Source: Flavobacterium sp.
Lineage (GTDB): Bacteria > Bacteroidota > Bacteroidia > Flavobacteriales > Flavobacteriaceae
Assembly (NCBI GenBank): GCA_016714905.1
Contig: JADKBW010000019.1
Coordinates: forward strand, 1-55,882
Length of the DNA: 55,882 bases
Direction of reading: 5' to 3'
Part shown: in pieces, positions 28,152 to 36,870 of the stretch
Layout: each line of letters begins with the position of its first letter
Position numbering within the stretch: position 1 is the stretch's first letter
Translations under genes and position numbers: made by a program
Notes under the pieces: model-generated
Database searches by the model: none
What the model was told of the DNA's origin: nothing
The model's input: the letters and a program-made list of their open reading frames with translations, nothing else

Positions 28152-29209
28152 TGCGACAGTAAAGTAAAACTATGGTCTAGTCCTTTGTATTGATTGTAAA
28201 ATAAGATGATTTTATAGTTGAGCTTTTCGAGTGCATTTACCTTTAATACTGATGGAATCTTTTGTGTTTTGATAATTTTACTACCCACCCATAAACCGAA
28301 AGCTGAAGCGGTATTATACTCACCACTCAAATGTTTGTAATATACTTGAGGGGTTTCTTTAAAAATATTGTCAGAAAGATTTTTATAAAAACCATCATAA
28401 GTGACATCGCCATTATAGCCTAAAAGGACAGCATCAATATCAGATATCTTTAAATTGTTACTAGCAAGAAACTCAAGTATTTTATTAGGCACCTCAGCTT
28501 CAGTTAACTTATTCACCATATCTATATCAAGGATTTCGGCATAAGTTGAAGCAGTTTTTTTATCCTCCAAAACAAAAAAAGTAGCTCCTTCGCTATATAC
28601 CGCTCCCTCAGTTGTTGAATCTAAAACCGAAAAAGGAGCATCGGATTCCTCTTTGATGAAACCAGCTAATTGAAATAATTTCGCCGTATAATCGCTCATT
28701 TCATCAATGCCTCCAACTAAAATAGTAGACGCTTCGTTTTCTTCAATTTGCATTTTAGCATCTAGTACTGCAGACTCAAACGAAACGGCAGCATTAACAT
28801 ACGTAAAATTATACGCTTTACATTGCAAACCTAATGCAATTTGAGATCCAACAGTATTGTGTGTCGATTGAATGAATGATGTTGGAGTTAAGAATTCCTC
28901 ATTATTATCTAAAAGTGCTTTTAAAAATTTATCTGAATCTTCAATACAACCCATTCCGGTTCCTGTAATAATGGCATCGACGGTTTCAATATTTGCTTCT
29001 TTCATAGCTAGAGTCGAAGCAACAATCCCATTTTTTACTCCTTTTGCCATTCGGCGAATAGCAACAGGTGATATAAAATCTTTGTATACAGGGACTTGTA
29101 CAGGTAAAACATTTTCAGTTGTATTAACTATTATGTCTTCCAAAAAAACAGTATCAAAAGTTTTTTGAGCCGAAATACATCCTACGCCATTAATGTATGT
29201 ATTTTTCAT
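28145..29209 (-). CDS. Ketosynthase-like chain-length-factor partner (no active-site Cys)
   Basis: A protein of about 354 aa with the KAS I/II fold. Where the nucleophile is expected (A-C-x-S) it has YVNAAVSFES, so Cys is replaced by Ala. The first His motif is also lost (LLGYNGDVTYDGF instead of HGTxT), while a KHLSGEYN segment remains. This is the pattern of a chain-length-factor subunit that pairs with an active ketosynthase, as in aryl-polyene synthases. I chose the ATG at 29209, which overlaps the stop of the upstream active ketosynthase as ATGA; that coupling also supports a heterodimer. Confidence 0.82.
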   Translation of the reverse strand: MKNTYINGVGCISAQKTFDTVFLEDIIVNTTENVLPVQVPVYKDFISPVAIRRMAKGVKNGIVASTLAMKEANIETVDAIITGTGMGCIEDSDKFLKALLDNNEEFLTPTSFIQSTHNTVGSQIALGLQCKAYNFTYVNAAVSFESAVLDAKMQIEENEASTILVGGIDEMSDYTAKLFQLAGFIKEESDAPFSVLDSTTEGAVYSEGATFFVLEDKKTASTYAEILDIDMVNKLTEAEVPNKILEFLASNNLKISDIDAVLLGYNGDVTYDGFYKNLSDNIFKETPQVYYKHLSGEYNTASAFGLWVGSKIIKTQKIPSVLKVNALEKLNYKIILFYNQYKGLDHSFTLLSQC

Positions 29210-30408
29210 TGACTTTTTGAAAAAATTAAAGTCGAACAATTTCCTCCAAAACCAAATGAATTAGACAAAACGTGATCGATATTTTTATGTTTAATTATAG
29301 TTTGCGGTACCATATCAAATTCGGACATCGGCGTAGTGAAATTTAAATTAGGGAAAACGACGCTATTCTGAATTGCTAATACGCTAAAAACAGCTTCAAT
29401 AGCCGCCGCTGCCGCTAAAGTATGTCCTGTAAACGGTTTGGTTGAACTAAAATCTGGCACATTAGTTTCTCCGTATATTCGAATGATTGCGCGTCCTTCT
29501 GACAAATCATTATTTGGTGTTGCAGTTCCGTGAACGTTAATGTAGTCAATATCAGAAGGTTTTAATCCCGAAACTTTAAAAGCTTTTTCCATTGCCAAGA
29601 AAGCACCATCACCATTTTCTGAAGATGCTGTTTGATGAAATGCATCGTTAGCATTGCCAAAACCCGCAACTCTAGCTAGCACTTTCTTGTTTTGTTTGGT
29701 GACCACTTCATCTGATTCTAATACCAAAAATGCTGCAGCTTCACCAAGATTTAACCCCTTTCTATCATTATCAAATGGTGTGTTGTACGAATCCGAAAGA
29801 ATCATTAAAGTTTTAAATCCGTTAATAGTAAATTTTGCTAATGCATCGGTACCACCAACAATAACGCGGTCTAGCCTACCTGATTGAATTAAACGAGCAC
29901 CAAACATGATCGAATTAGCTGCAGAAGAACAAGCTGTACTGATGGTTGTGACTAATCCGTTCAATCCTAATACTTCGGCTATCTTTTGTGCTACATCACC
30001 TCCGTCGTGAGCGCTAATATATTTTACAACTTCTGGATTTTCAAAATATTCATAATAGTATTTTTCGGTCATGTCCATTCCTCCTACGCTTGAAGCAGAA
30101 ATTAAACCCGTTTTAAACTCATTAATGTCTTTTATTTCTGCATTTTGAACTGCTTGTTTGGCTGCTAAAGCTCCGATTAAAGCAGTTCGTGAGAAATTAT
30201 TATCGGGTGGGATTCCTAATTCAGAAGCCAATTTTTCATTGGTTTTCTTAATTTCGCCAACTTTCATTACGTTTTTATGAACGGTATCAATGTTCTCGAT
30301 GGTTGTAATTGCTTTATCTCCATTAATAAGCGCTTGCAAACTTTCTTCTACCGAATTTCCGATAGCTGAAATAATTCCCATTCCAGTAATTGCGACCCCT
30401 TTACTCAT
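29206..30408 (-). CDS. Beta-ketoacyl-ACP synthase (KAS II/FabF-like), catalytic
   Basis: A 400-aa condensing enzyme with an intact triad: Cys in TISTACSSAANSIMFG, His in NVHGTATPNND and His in PFTGHTLAAAAAIEA, plus the C-terminal NSFGFGGNCSTLIF. It would extend the polyene on ACP with malonyl units. It is translationally coupled to the cysteine-less partner downstream, matching the KS-CLF organisation of type II polyketide and aryl-polyene systems. The cluster holds two more ketosynthases (31.4 and 42.3 kb), so the division of labour is not evident from sequence. Confidence 0.93.
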   Translation of the reverse strand: MSKGVAITGMGIISAIGNSVEESLQALINGDKAITTIENIDTVHKNVMKVGEIKKTNEKLASELGIPPDNNFSRTALIGALAAKQAVQNAEIKDINEFKTGLISASSVGGMDMTEKYYYEYFENPEVVKYISAHDGGDVAQKIAEVLGLNGLVTTISTACSSAANSIMFGARLIQSGRLDRVIVGGTDALAKFTINGFKTLMILSDSYNTPFDNDRKGLNLGEAAAFLVLESDEVVTKQNKKVLARVAGFGNANDAFHQTASSENGDGAFLAMEKAFKVSGLKPSDIDYINVHGTATPNNDLSEGRAIIRIYGETNVPDFSSTKPFTGHTLAAAAAIEAVFSVLAIQNSVVFPNLNFTTPMSEFDMVPQTIIKHKNIDHVLSNSFGFGGNCSTLIFSKSQ

Positions 30409-30461
30409 AAAGTAGAATTGTTGAAATTTTAATCTGTTTAGAGCATGTAGATGAATAGAAT

Positions 30462-30485
30462 ATAGATTATTCCTCTGTAATCTAT
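30462..30485. other. Hairpin between ACP and ketosynthase genes
   Basis: An 8-bp inverted repeat (ATAGATTA with TAATCTAT) and 8-nt loop lie in the 96-bp gap after the ACP gene. There is no T-run, so it is not a standard terminator. It may stabilise or process the mRNA, or be chance in an AT-rich gap. Confidence 0.35.
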
Positions 30486-30504
30486 CAAATTTACAATCTA
30501 AAAA

Positions 30505-30762
30505 CTATTTTGTCCTATTTTCTGAAATATAGGCTGCCATGGTTTCAATTGATTGGAAAATAGTTTTCCCTTCTTTAGGATCGACTAATTTTATCCCGTA
30601 GTTTTTATCCAACAAAACAATTAGTTCCAAAGCATCTATAGAATCGAGACCTAAACCGTCACCAAACAACGGGTCGTTATCACTAATATCGGCTACGCTG
30701 ATATCTTCTAAATTTAAAACTTCGATAATTTTCTCTTTTAATTCTTGCTTCAATGCTTCCAT
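30505..30762 (-). CDS. Acyl carrier protein (pigment cluster, ACP 1)
   Basis: An 85-aa ACP with the phosphopantetheine site GLGLDSIDALELIVLLDKNYG (Ser in LDS) and acidic helices. It would carry the growing aryl polyene between the ligase, ketosynthases, reductase and dehydratases. Its start overlaps the upstream degenerate ketosynthase gene by 13 bp. A second ACP lies at 42.0 kb; two ACPs are usual in aryl-polyene clusters. Confidence 0.93.
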   Translation of the reverse strand: MEALKQELKEKIIEVLNLEDISVADISDNDPLFGDGLGLDSIDALELIVLLDKNYGIKLVDPKEGKTIFQSIETMAAYISENRTK

Positions 30763-31379
30763 AATAAGTTTGTATAAGCTGCTTGTATATTGTTTAAGTT
30801 ATGTTCTATTTTTCCTTCTTTGGTAACCAAATATAAGTATGCTCTGTATTCTTCTTGATAATATTCTACCCAACCGCAAAGCACTTTTTCTGCTTTATTG
30901 GTGTTTAAAAGTACATTGGCATACTGCATCATAAATGCAGAATTAAACGCTTCAAATATAAAGAAAGAATTTTCACTTTTCAATTGGTTTTTTATGGCTA
31001 TTTCTCCAAGACAAATATTTGGGAGAGTATAAACAAAAACGGCCGGACTTGGAAAATAATTTTCATCATCTGAAATTGAGTCTTGGTGCTTTACATCGGT
31101 ATCTAAGCTTGATGATTTATTTGCAAAAAGCAATGCGATGTTATTTGTTTTGTCTATCTGGATTATTTCTTTTAAAAGAAGTTCTGAAGCTATAAAAGCC
31201 AGTTTACTTAAATTATCCATTTTGAAAAATTTAGGATAATTCATTCCTGAATATTGATAAGCCATTTTTGAAAAAACATTAAAAGATGCGTCTTCAGTTT
31301 CAAAAAATACTTCACCATTCAAATAAATTTTATTTTGTTCGATAGAACAAAAAGACTGTATGAAGTAATTATTTACCAT
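30750..31379 (-). CDS. Short ketosynthase-like protein without catalytic residues
   Basis: A 209-aa protein between an active ketosynthase and an ACP, overlapping both (11 and 13 bp). Parts resemble the N-terminal thiolase-fold half of ketosynthases (SKLAFIASELLLKEI, FPSPAVFVYTLPNICLGEIAIKNQ, EKVLCGWVEYY). The expected Cys/His motifs are absent and the protein is half the usual length. Ketosynthase-N-like proteins of this kind occur in aryl-polyene clusters. It could be a structural or scaffold partner of the neighbouring synthase. I do not assign a reaction. Confidence 0.7.
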   Translation of the reverse strand: MVNNYFIQSFCSIEQNKIYLNGEVFFETEDASFNVFSKMAYQYSGMNYPKFFKMDNLSKLAFIASELLLKEIIQIDKTNNIALLFANKSSSLDTDVKHQDSISDDENYFPSPAVFVYTLPNICLGEIAIKNQLKSENSFFIFEAFNSAFMMQYANVLLNTNKAEKVLCGWVEYYQEEYRAYLYLVTKEGKIEHNLNNIQAAYTNLLWKH

Positions 31380-32511
31380 AAGACTTCACTTTTTTAAATA
31401 TAACTGCAGTATTACATCCTCCAAAACCAGATGCTGTTTTCAGAAAAAACTCAATATTTTTTTCTTCGTTTTTCTGAATGATATTGATGGGTTCACTTAC
31501 ACCCATTTCATCAAATCCATGAGAAACAAATAGTGTATTTTGAAGCATAGATTCTATTCCGATAACAGTTTCAAGTAATCCAGAAGTCCCCAGCGTGTGA
31601 CCATAATATCCTTTTAAACTATTTATTGGAACATCCTGAAATCCCAATCTATTAAATGCTATCGATTCCATCTCATCATTAAAAGACGTTGCTGTTCCGT
31701 GTGCAGAAATATAATCAATTTTTTCTGGGCTCACATTCGCTTCGTTCATTGCATATTGAATACTTAGGACCAGTCCTTCTCCTGTTCGAGATGGACCTGA
31801 GATATGATTAGCGTCATTGATAGAACCATCACCAACAATTTGAACTTTGGCATTTTCCTCATCAGATGTGATTAATACAGCAGCAGTAGCTTCTCCTAAA
31901 TTCACGCCTGTTCGATTTACAGAATACGGTTGGCATGGCAAATCACTCATTGCCTGAAAAGAGTTAAATCCCGATAAAACAAACTTTGATACTAAATCGC
32001 CTGCCACAACAAATACATTGTCATACAAGTCACTTTGAATTAATCTTTTGGCAACTGCAATAGCCAAAACTCCAGAAACACAAGCATTAGACACAACGAT
32101 TGGCTCTGTTTTAAAGTCGAAAAAACCCGCAACTTTTTTAGCTAAAGTACTCAATTGTGCCGCTTCAATGGTGCTGTTTTGATTTTCTAAAGAGGTAATA
32201 TTCCCTTTTGTTGTAGAAAGTATAAAAGCTGTTCTATTGTTAACTTTTACTCTATCAACTATAGGATGCAAAGCCAAAATCATCATTTTTTCAAGTTTGG
32301 TGTAGGAATCAAACTGTTTAATTTTGGCGAAAGCTTCATCTAGAATGGCATCATTAAGAATAGCTGCATAAAAGGGAGATTTCAATAATGAAAAATCATT
32401 ATGTTTTTGAATACCAGTACATCCATTCTTAATATTTTTTACATTCGTAACCACATCTAATCCTAATGGAGTGATGCAATTGGTTTGTGTAATGAATACT
32501 TTTTTGAGCAT
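31369..32511 (-). CDS. Beta-ketoacyl-ACP synthase, catalytic
   Basis: A 380-aa KAS I/II-family enzyme with the complete triad: Cys in VVSNACVSGVLAIAVA, His in ISAHGTATSFND and His in GYYGHTLGTSGLLE, and a C-terminal SGFGGCNTAVIF. It is somewhat shorter and more divergent than FabF, as in aryl-polyene initiation or elongation synthases. It is co-transcribed with the short ketosynthase-like gene and the ACP downstream. It probably performs one of the condensations of the polyene; the exact substrate is unknown. Confidence 0.9.
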   Translation of the reverse strand: MLKKVFITQTNCITPLGLDVVTNVKNIKNGCTGIQKHNDFSLLKSPFYAAILNDAILDEAFAKIKQFDSYTKLEKMMILALHPIVDRVKVNNRTAFILSTTKGNITSLENQNSTIEAAQLSTLAKKVAGFFDFKTEPIVVSNACVSGVLAIAVAKRLIQSDLYDNVFVVAGDLVSKFVLSGFNSFQAMSDLPCQPYSVNRTGVNLGEATAAVLITSDEENAKVQIVGDGSINDANHISGPSRTGEGLVLSIQYAMNEANVSPEKIDYISAHGTATSFNDEMESIAFNRLGFQDVPINSLKGYYGHTLGTSGLLETVIGIESMLQNTLFVSHGFDEMGVSEPINIIQKNEEKNIEFFLKTASGFGGCNTAVIFKKVKSYGK

Positions 32512-32520
32512 ATAATAATC

Positions 32521-32964
32521 TTACAATCCTACTTTTCGTTTCCACTCTTCATAAAATGGTGGATTTGTCAACATTAAATTGTTATTGCTATCTAAAAAAA
32601 CTTGCACTGTTTCACCTGTGCATGCTACTTCATTTTTGGTGTCATAAATTACATATCTAAAAATCATTTTGGCAGCTTGTGTGGCCACAAAAGTCGTTTC
32701 AATTCGAGCTACATCTCCATAACGCAAGGATAATTTATGCTCACATATTGATTTTACAATTGGCGTTGTAAAACCTTGCGATTGTACATCAAGATATGAA
32801 ATACCGTGTTCGCGTCCAAAAGCTTCGCGTCCATCTTCAAAATAAGTAATATAAATGCCGTGCCATACAATTCCTAGTGGATCGGTTTCATTAAAACGCA
32901 CTCGAATATTTTTAGATACCTTCAATGCGGTCTCTTCGTTAAACGGCTCTTTTCTTTTTATCAT
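32521..32964 (-). CDS. Acyl-ACP/CoA thioesterase, 4HBT hotdog family
   Basis: A 147-aa hotdog protein with the 4-hydroxybenzoyl-CoA thioesterase/YbgC motif NETDPLGIVWHGIYITYFEDGREAF (catalytic Asp in DPLG). It should hydrolyse acyl thioesters, and thioesterases of this type are regular aryl-polyene cluster members. The start overlaps the end of the ABC permease gene by 26 bp. It could release or edit stalled chains. Confidence 0.9.
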   Translation of the reverse strand: MIKRKEPFNEETALKVSKNIRVRFNETDPLGIVWHGIYITYFEDGREAFGREHGISYLDVQSQGFTTPIVKSICEHKLSLRYGDVARIETTFVATQAAKMIFRYVIYDTKNEVACTGETVQVFLDSNNNLMLTNPPFYEEWKRKVGL

Positions 32965-34219
32965 AAAAAATAGCTACTGTTGTTGTAAGTGTAAAAAAAA
33001 CAAATAATAAACTTATTTCAGGGAAAATATCAACTAATGTCGCCTTTCGCAAAAGTACGTCATAAAAAGCATTCAATCCCCAATTCATTGGTGAGCATTT
33101 TGCAATAATTTGCATCATTTTAGGCATAGCAAAAACCGGTACCCAAACACCACCTATAGCAGCTAAAACAATTGTGGCTGTGGCTCCAAACGGCGCAGAT
33201 TGTTCTTGGGTTTTGGCGATAGTTCCGATTAAGATACCAAAGCCTATAGCAGCAAATCCTGAAAACAAGGCCACGAGGCTCATCAAAAACAAATTGCCTT
33301 CAATGTTCAACGCGGGCAAACCAATTTGTGGAAAAATGAAAACCGCTACAGCGACCATCATGTAAAATTGAATCATGCAAATGATGCTATACATGATTGT
33401 TTTTCCGGCTAAAACGATAGTGTACGAAACCGGATTGGTTCGCAAACGCACAAATGTTCCTTGGTTTTTTTCTTTAACAATATTTATGGAAAGCGGAATC
33501 ACGATAAAAAATATCGCAAAAAGTGTCCACGCCGGAACGTTGTGTTGTGCCGAGTTGGGAATGATTTCTCTGTCGTTTATTTTAGGGACAATTTCTTTGA
33601 AAGTGATGAAGCTTTTTTGTTCGAAAGTCACGACGTCTTCGCCAAGTTGTTTTTGAAAAGTAGCATAAATCGATTGCGTTTCGATTTGTGAAATCATTTT
33701 ATCTATGGCACTCATGACCGCATTTTTAAAACTAATTTGCACGGCGGGATCAAAATACAATTTGACTTCTTTTTGTGACAGTACTTTCAGATTTGCTTCT
33801 GCAGTAGAGTCAGGTTCTGAAAAACTACTAACAATACGATCAACGTTTTGATTTATTTTGGTCTGTAAGTCGGTACTTAAATTTTTCGGAATAACAATCG
33901 CCAATTGATATTTTCCTTTAAAAACAGCTTCTTTTGCTATGGCTTCGGTAATCTTTTGGTTATCGATTTGAGTGACAATAGCAAACGCCTCGCTTTTTTG
34001 TAAATTTTCACTAACCAATTGGGATACTTTTCCGTTATCGTTATCAACGAGTAAAATCGGAATTTTAACATCGTTTACTTTTTTAAAGGTCGTATCCTGA
34101 ATTAAAGTTACCGTTATAATCAGCACCAACGGCATCACAAATAAAATGATGACACCTCCTATATCTCGTTTGAGAATTAGGAATTCTTTGTAGACCGACA
34201 TGAAGAGTTTAAATACCAT
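32939..34219 (-). CDS. ABC-2 type transporter permease
   Basis: A 426-aa (or 420-aa) inner-membrane permease with one N-terminal helix, a large extracytoplasmic region (VDNDNGKVSQLVSENLQKSE) and about five C-terminal helices (WTLFAIFFIVIPLSINIVKEKNQGTFVRLRT), as in ABC-2/YhgE-type exporters. It pairs with the ATPase encoded just upstream. The start is either the ATG at 34219, overlapping the ATPase by 11 bp, or 34201 (MSVYKEFLIL), 7 bp after it. It probably exports a lipid or pigment precursor; the substrate is unknown. Confidence 0.88.
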   Translation of the reverse strand: MVFKLFMSVYKEFLILKRDIGGVIILFVMPLVLIITVTLIQDTTFKKVNDVKIPILLVDNDNGKVSQLVSENLQKSEAFAIVTQIDNQKITEAIAKEAVFKGKYQLAIVIPKNLSTDLQTKINQNVDRIVSSFSEPDSTAEANLKVLSQKEVKLYFDPAVQISFKNAVMSAIDKMISQIETQSIYATFQKQLGEDVVTFEQKSFITFKEIVPKINDREIIPNSAQHNVPAWTLFAIFFIVIPLSINIVKEKNQGTFVRLRTNPVSYTIVLAGKTIMYSIICMIQFYMMVAVAVFIFPQIGLPALNIEGNLFLMSLVALFSGFAAIGFGILIGTIAKTQEQSAPFGATATIVLAAIGGVWVPVFAMPKMMQIIAKCSPMNWGLNAFYDVLLRKATLVDIFPEISLLFVFFTLTTTVAIFYDKKKRAV

Positions 34220-34961
34220 CGCGCAATTCTTTTCCAGTCAAAGTAATGAAAACATCCTCGAGATTTTGAGCATTTGAGGTGTTCGAAATCAGTTCTTTTG
34301 GAGTGCCTTGAGCGTAAATTTTTCCTCTATCAATAATGGCGATGTCGGTACAAAAATCCTGTGCTTCCGACAAATGATGCGACGTATATATGATGGTAGT
34401 TCCCGATTGGTTAAGTTGGGTTAGGTAATCGATAATTGCATTTTTTGATTGTACATCGACACCCACTGTTGGTTCGTCAAGAAAAAGAATTTTTGGATTG
34501 TGTAAAATCCCAGCTATTAAATTTACCCGTCGTTTCATTCCCCCCGAAAACGTTTCCACACGTTTGTCTGCAAATTTTAGCAATCCCAAAAAATCGAGAC
34601 TTTCGTTTACTTTTTGTTGTAATACCTTCCCTTTTAATCCGTACATACTTCCAAAATAGAGTAAATTTTCTTTAGCTGTCAAGGTAGGATACAAAGCATA
34701 TTCTTGTGGCACCACACCTATGATTTTTTTTATGGCATTGGCATTATCGGCATACATCAAATTGTTGATGGTAAAACTTCCTGAGGTAGGTTTTATGAGT
34801 CCGCACAGAAGTGAAATCAATGTAGTTTTCCCGGCACCATTGGGCCCGAGCAATCCGAAAATCTGCCCTTCGTAAATGGAAAGTGTCAAATCGTTCAAAG
34901 AAAACGCATCGGCATCTTTGTACTTTTTGGATAGGGATTGTATTTGAATAATGGGTTGCAA
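34209..34961 (-). CDS. ABC transporter ATP-binding protein
   Basis: A 250-aa ATPase with Walker A GPNGAGKTT, Q-loop GVVPQEYALYP, signature ETFSGGMKRR and Walker B ILFLDEPTVG, ending with a short helical tail. It energises the ABC-2 permease downstream. No ATG is available in the right place; the frame opens with TTG at 34961, 8 bp after the BtrH-like gene, which seems to be the real start. Location within the pigment operon implies export of a cluster product. Confidence 0.9.
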   Translation of the reverse strand: MQPIIQIQSLSKKYKDADAFSLNDLTLSIYEGQIFGLLGPNGAGKTTLISLLCGLIKPTSGSFTINNLMYADNANAIKKIIGVVPQEYALYPTLTAKENLLYFGSMYGLKGKVLQQKVNESLDFLGLLKFADKRVETFSGGMKRRVNLIAGILHNPKILFLDEPTVGVDVQSKNAIIDYLTQLNQSGTTIIYTSHHLSEAQDFCTDIAIIDRGKIYAQGTPKELISNTSNAQNLEDVFITLTGKELRDGI

Positions 34962-34968
34962 AATAAGT

Positions 34969-35967
34969 TTAGCTAATAGCTTTATTTAATTTTTTGAAAA
35001 ACACTTCTTCTTTATCGGCTATGGTCAAAAGTTCGTCGGCAATGGTGTTATATACGTCTTCCTGAATGCTTCTGTTTTTGTAAATTCGAGAGGCGTTAAC
35101 CGCAAAATCGCGCCATAAATCACCAATAATAGTCATTTCAGCTGCTAATTCTTTTAAAGTATTGTTTTCTAAAATAACAGCAGCTTCTTGTAAAAAAGCC
35201 GCGTAAATAAATCGGAAACCACCACCACCTGTACCAATTTCTTCTTGCATTCGCACAATTTGAGCGAGGTAATGATTGGTTTTTTTGGTACCGACTTTCG
35301 AAGGCCATTTCTTAATTTTTCGGGCGACCAATCGAATGCCGCGAACACCAATAATTGGTGCTGGCGCTAACATATCACGGCACGTATTCTTAATTCCCTT
35401 GACGATTGCTTTTTTCAAATCGATGTGTTGTGGAATTTCAATTGGATAATACATTTGTCCACGCGGAGCAAAAGCACCTTTGGCAAAACGTACTTTATTA
35501 AGTTCTGCGTGGTTTAAAGTTGTTACGGTTTCCATAACAGGATCGCTGATAAGATAGTCTGTTTCGGTTTTTCCGTAAACCACCAAATTGTGTGCATTGA
35601 AATGAAAACGATATTCGTCAGGAAAATATGTTAAATTAAAAACACCAACTTGCAATCCCGTTGGGATATTATTTTTAAGATTTTCGTCTAACGCTTTAAC
35701 AGCATTGGCCTCGCTTGAAAACTTTTCTCTTTTTATTTTAAGACCTAAGCGCTTTGCTACTCGATTGAAAATGATTCCTGGCATCGGACGATAGCTTATT
35801 GCAGGAGCGAGATTTACTTTAATGAACGGTAAGTAGACAAAAAACAATCCAGAGCCAATACCAAAAACCATAGGCTCGCTAATGTTTAGTCCATTGTGTT
35901 TCAACAAATTGGAAGCTACGCCATTTTCGCAATGTGCCGATTGGTGGTGTTTAAAATTGGTCTCCAT
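34969..35967 (-). CDS. BtrH-like acyltransferase (BtrH_N / DUF4872)
   Basis: A 332-aa protein with the N-terminal HxxHC-type start (HHQSAHCENGVASNLLKHNGL) of the butirosin BtrH family, a papain/C39-like fold using Cys. The C-terminal half matches the associated DUF4872 helical domain. BtrH moves an acyl group from an ACP to an amine in butirosin synthesis. By analogy this protein could take the polyene from its ACP and esterify it to the dialkylresorcinol; that step is inference. It overlaps the next upstream gene by one base. Confidence 0.8.
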   Translation of the reverse strand: METNFKHHQSAHCENGVASNLLKHNGLNISEPMVFGIGSGLFFVYLPFIKVNLAPAISYRPMPGIIFNRVAKRLGLKIKREKFSSEANAVKALDENLKNNIPTGLQVGVFNLTYFPDEYRFHFNAHNLVVYGKTETDYLISDPVMETVTTLNHAELNKVRFAKGAFAPRGQMYYPIEIPQHIDLKKAIVKGIKNTCRDMLAPAPIIGVRGIRLVARKIKKWPSKVGTKKTNHYLAQIVRMQEEIGTGGGGFRFIYAAFLQEAAVILENNTLKELAAEMTIIGDLWRDFAVNASRIYKNRSIQEDVYNTIADELLTIADKEEVFFKKLNKAIS

Positions 35968-36371
35968 TATTTTGCGTTGAAATTTTGCAATTCAGTTATT
36001 GAGATGTTAAATGCATCGGCATATTTTTGTAGTGTGCGTTCGTTTAATCTTATGAAAACTGAAGGTTTGAAATGTCTTTTTACGATCCATTTCCACTTCC
36101 CTACATAGCTGGAAAGAATACTAATATCCATTTTATTGAGCTCCATAAAATATACTATTGGACTTACTTCACCATTCAATAATTGAAGTTTTGCGATAGC
36201 TATACGTTCGTTAATTTCGTCTAATGAATTGGAAAGTGCGATGGTTTTTGGTTCCCAACCTGAGCTCAATGTTGTCGTATAATTGCCATTTTCATCGGTA
36301 GCATAAACCAATTCTTTGATGTTACTTTTGGAAAGATTGCTTTGGTCTTGTGGTACTTCTTCCTTTCTCAT
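35967..36371 (-). CDS. Conserved protein of unknown function (pigment cluster)
   Basis: A 134-aa soluble protein. The N-terminal 50 residues look flexible; the rest is helical. The last 30 residues (RLNERTLQKYADAFNISITELQNF) look like the end of an XRE-type helix-turn-helix, but a full five-helix domain is not clear. It is placed between a dehydratase and the BtrH-like gene with tight spacing, and I believe similar proteins accompany BtrH-like genes in other flexirubin clusters. It could be an accessory or regulatory subunit. No enzyme motif is visible. Confidence 0.65.
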   Translation of the reverse strand: MRKEEVPQDQSNLSKSNIKELVYATDENGNYTTTLSSGWEPKTIALSNSLDEINERIAIAKLQLLNGEVSPIVYFMELNKMDISILSSYVGKWKWIVKRHFKPSVFIRLNERTLQKYADAFNISITELQNFNAK

Positions 36372-36402
36372 ACGATAGTCCTTTAAAAAGTAAGTGTCTA
36401 AT

Positions 36403-36870
36403 TTATTGGGGAGGAATCGATTTGTTTTCTTGAATGAACAAATTGATTTCGCCTTCTAAAAGTAAAATTTCATCACAAAAAGTAGAACAATTCATTGTAC
36501 ACAAAGAATAATCATCAGTTATGAAACTCGAAGATAAGACAGCTTTTGTGTTAATTGTGCTTCCTACTACTGGTAATTTGTAAATTTTTAGTGTTTTTAA
36601 GGCACTTATAAATCCTATCAGATCAACATTTTTTTTTTCTTGATTGTTTTCATCAATAAAATAATCCTTGGCTACTATAGATGCGCAAGTTTGTGCAGCG
36701 TTCTCAATTAAACCAGCTTCTACGAAAAAGTTGTTTTGAACGAAAATATTATTTTCCTTCAATGTAAAAACTGTTTCCACCATCTTTTTTTCTATAGCAA
36801 CAATCATGTCTACCATGAGCATTGGCGCACGGTGAGGCAAGTAGTTTCTTATATCAATTTCAATCTGCAT
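36403..36870 (-). CDS. Hotdog-fold 3-hydroxyacyl-ACP dehydratase-like protein
   Basis: A 155-aa hotdog protein with the FabZ/ApeI-type start YLPHRAPMLMVDMI; the His in LPHRAPM is the likely catalytic residue. It forms a tandem pair with the next gene (adjacent without a gap), which suggests a heterodimeric dehydratase, as proposed for the ApeI/ApeP pair of aryl-polyene systems. It would generate the double bonds of the polyene. Confidence 0.85.
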   Translation of the reverse strand: MQIEIDIRNYLPHRAPMLMVDMIVAIEKKMVETVFTLKENNIFVQNNFFVEAGLIENAAQTCASIVAKDYFIDENNQEKKNVDLIGFISALKTLKIYKLPVVGSTINTKAVLSSSFITDDYSLCTMNCSTFCDEILLLEGEINLFIQENKSIPPQ

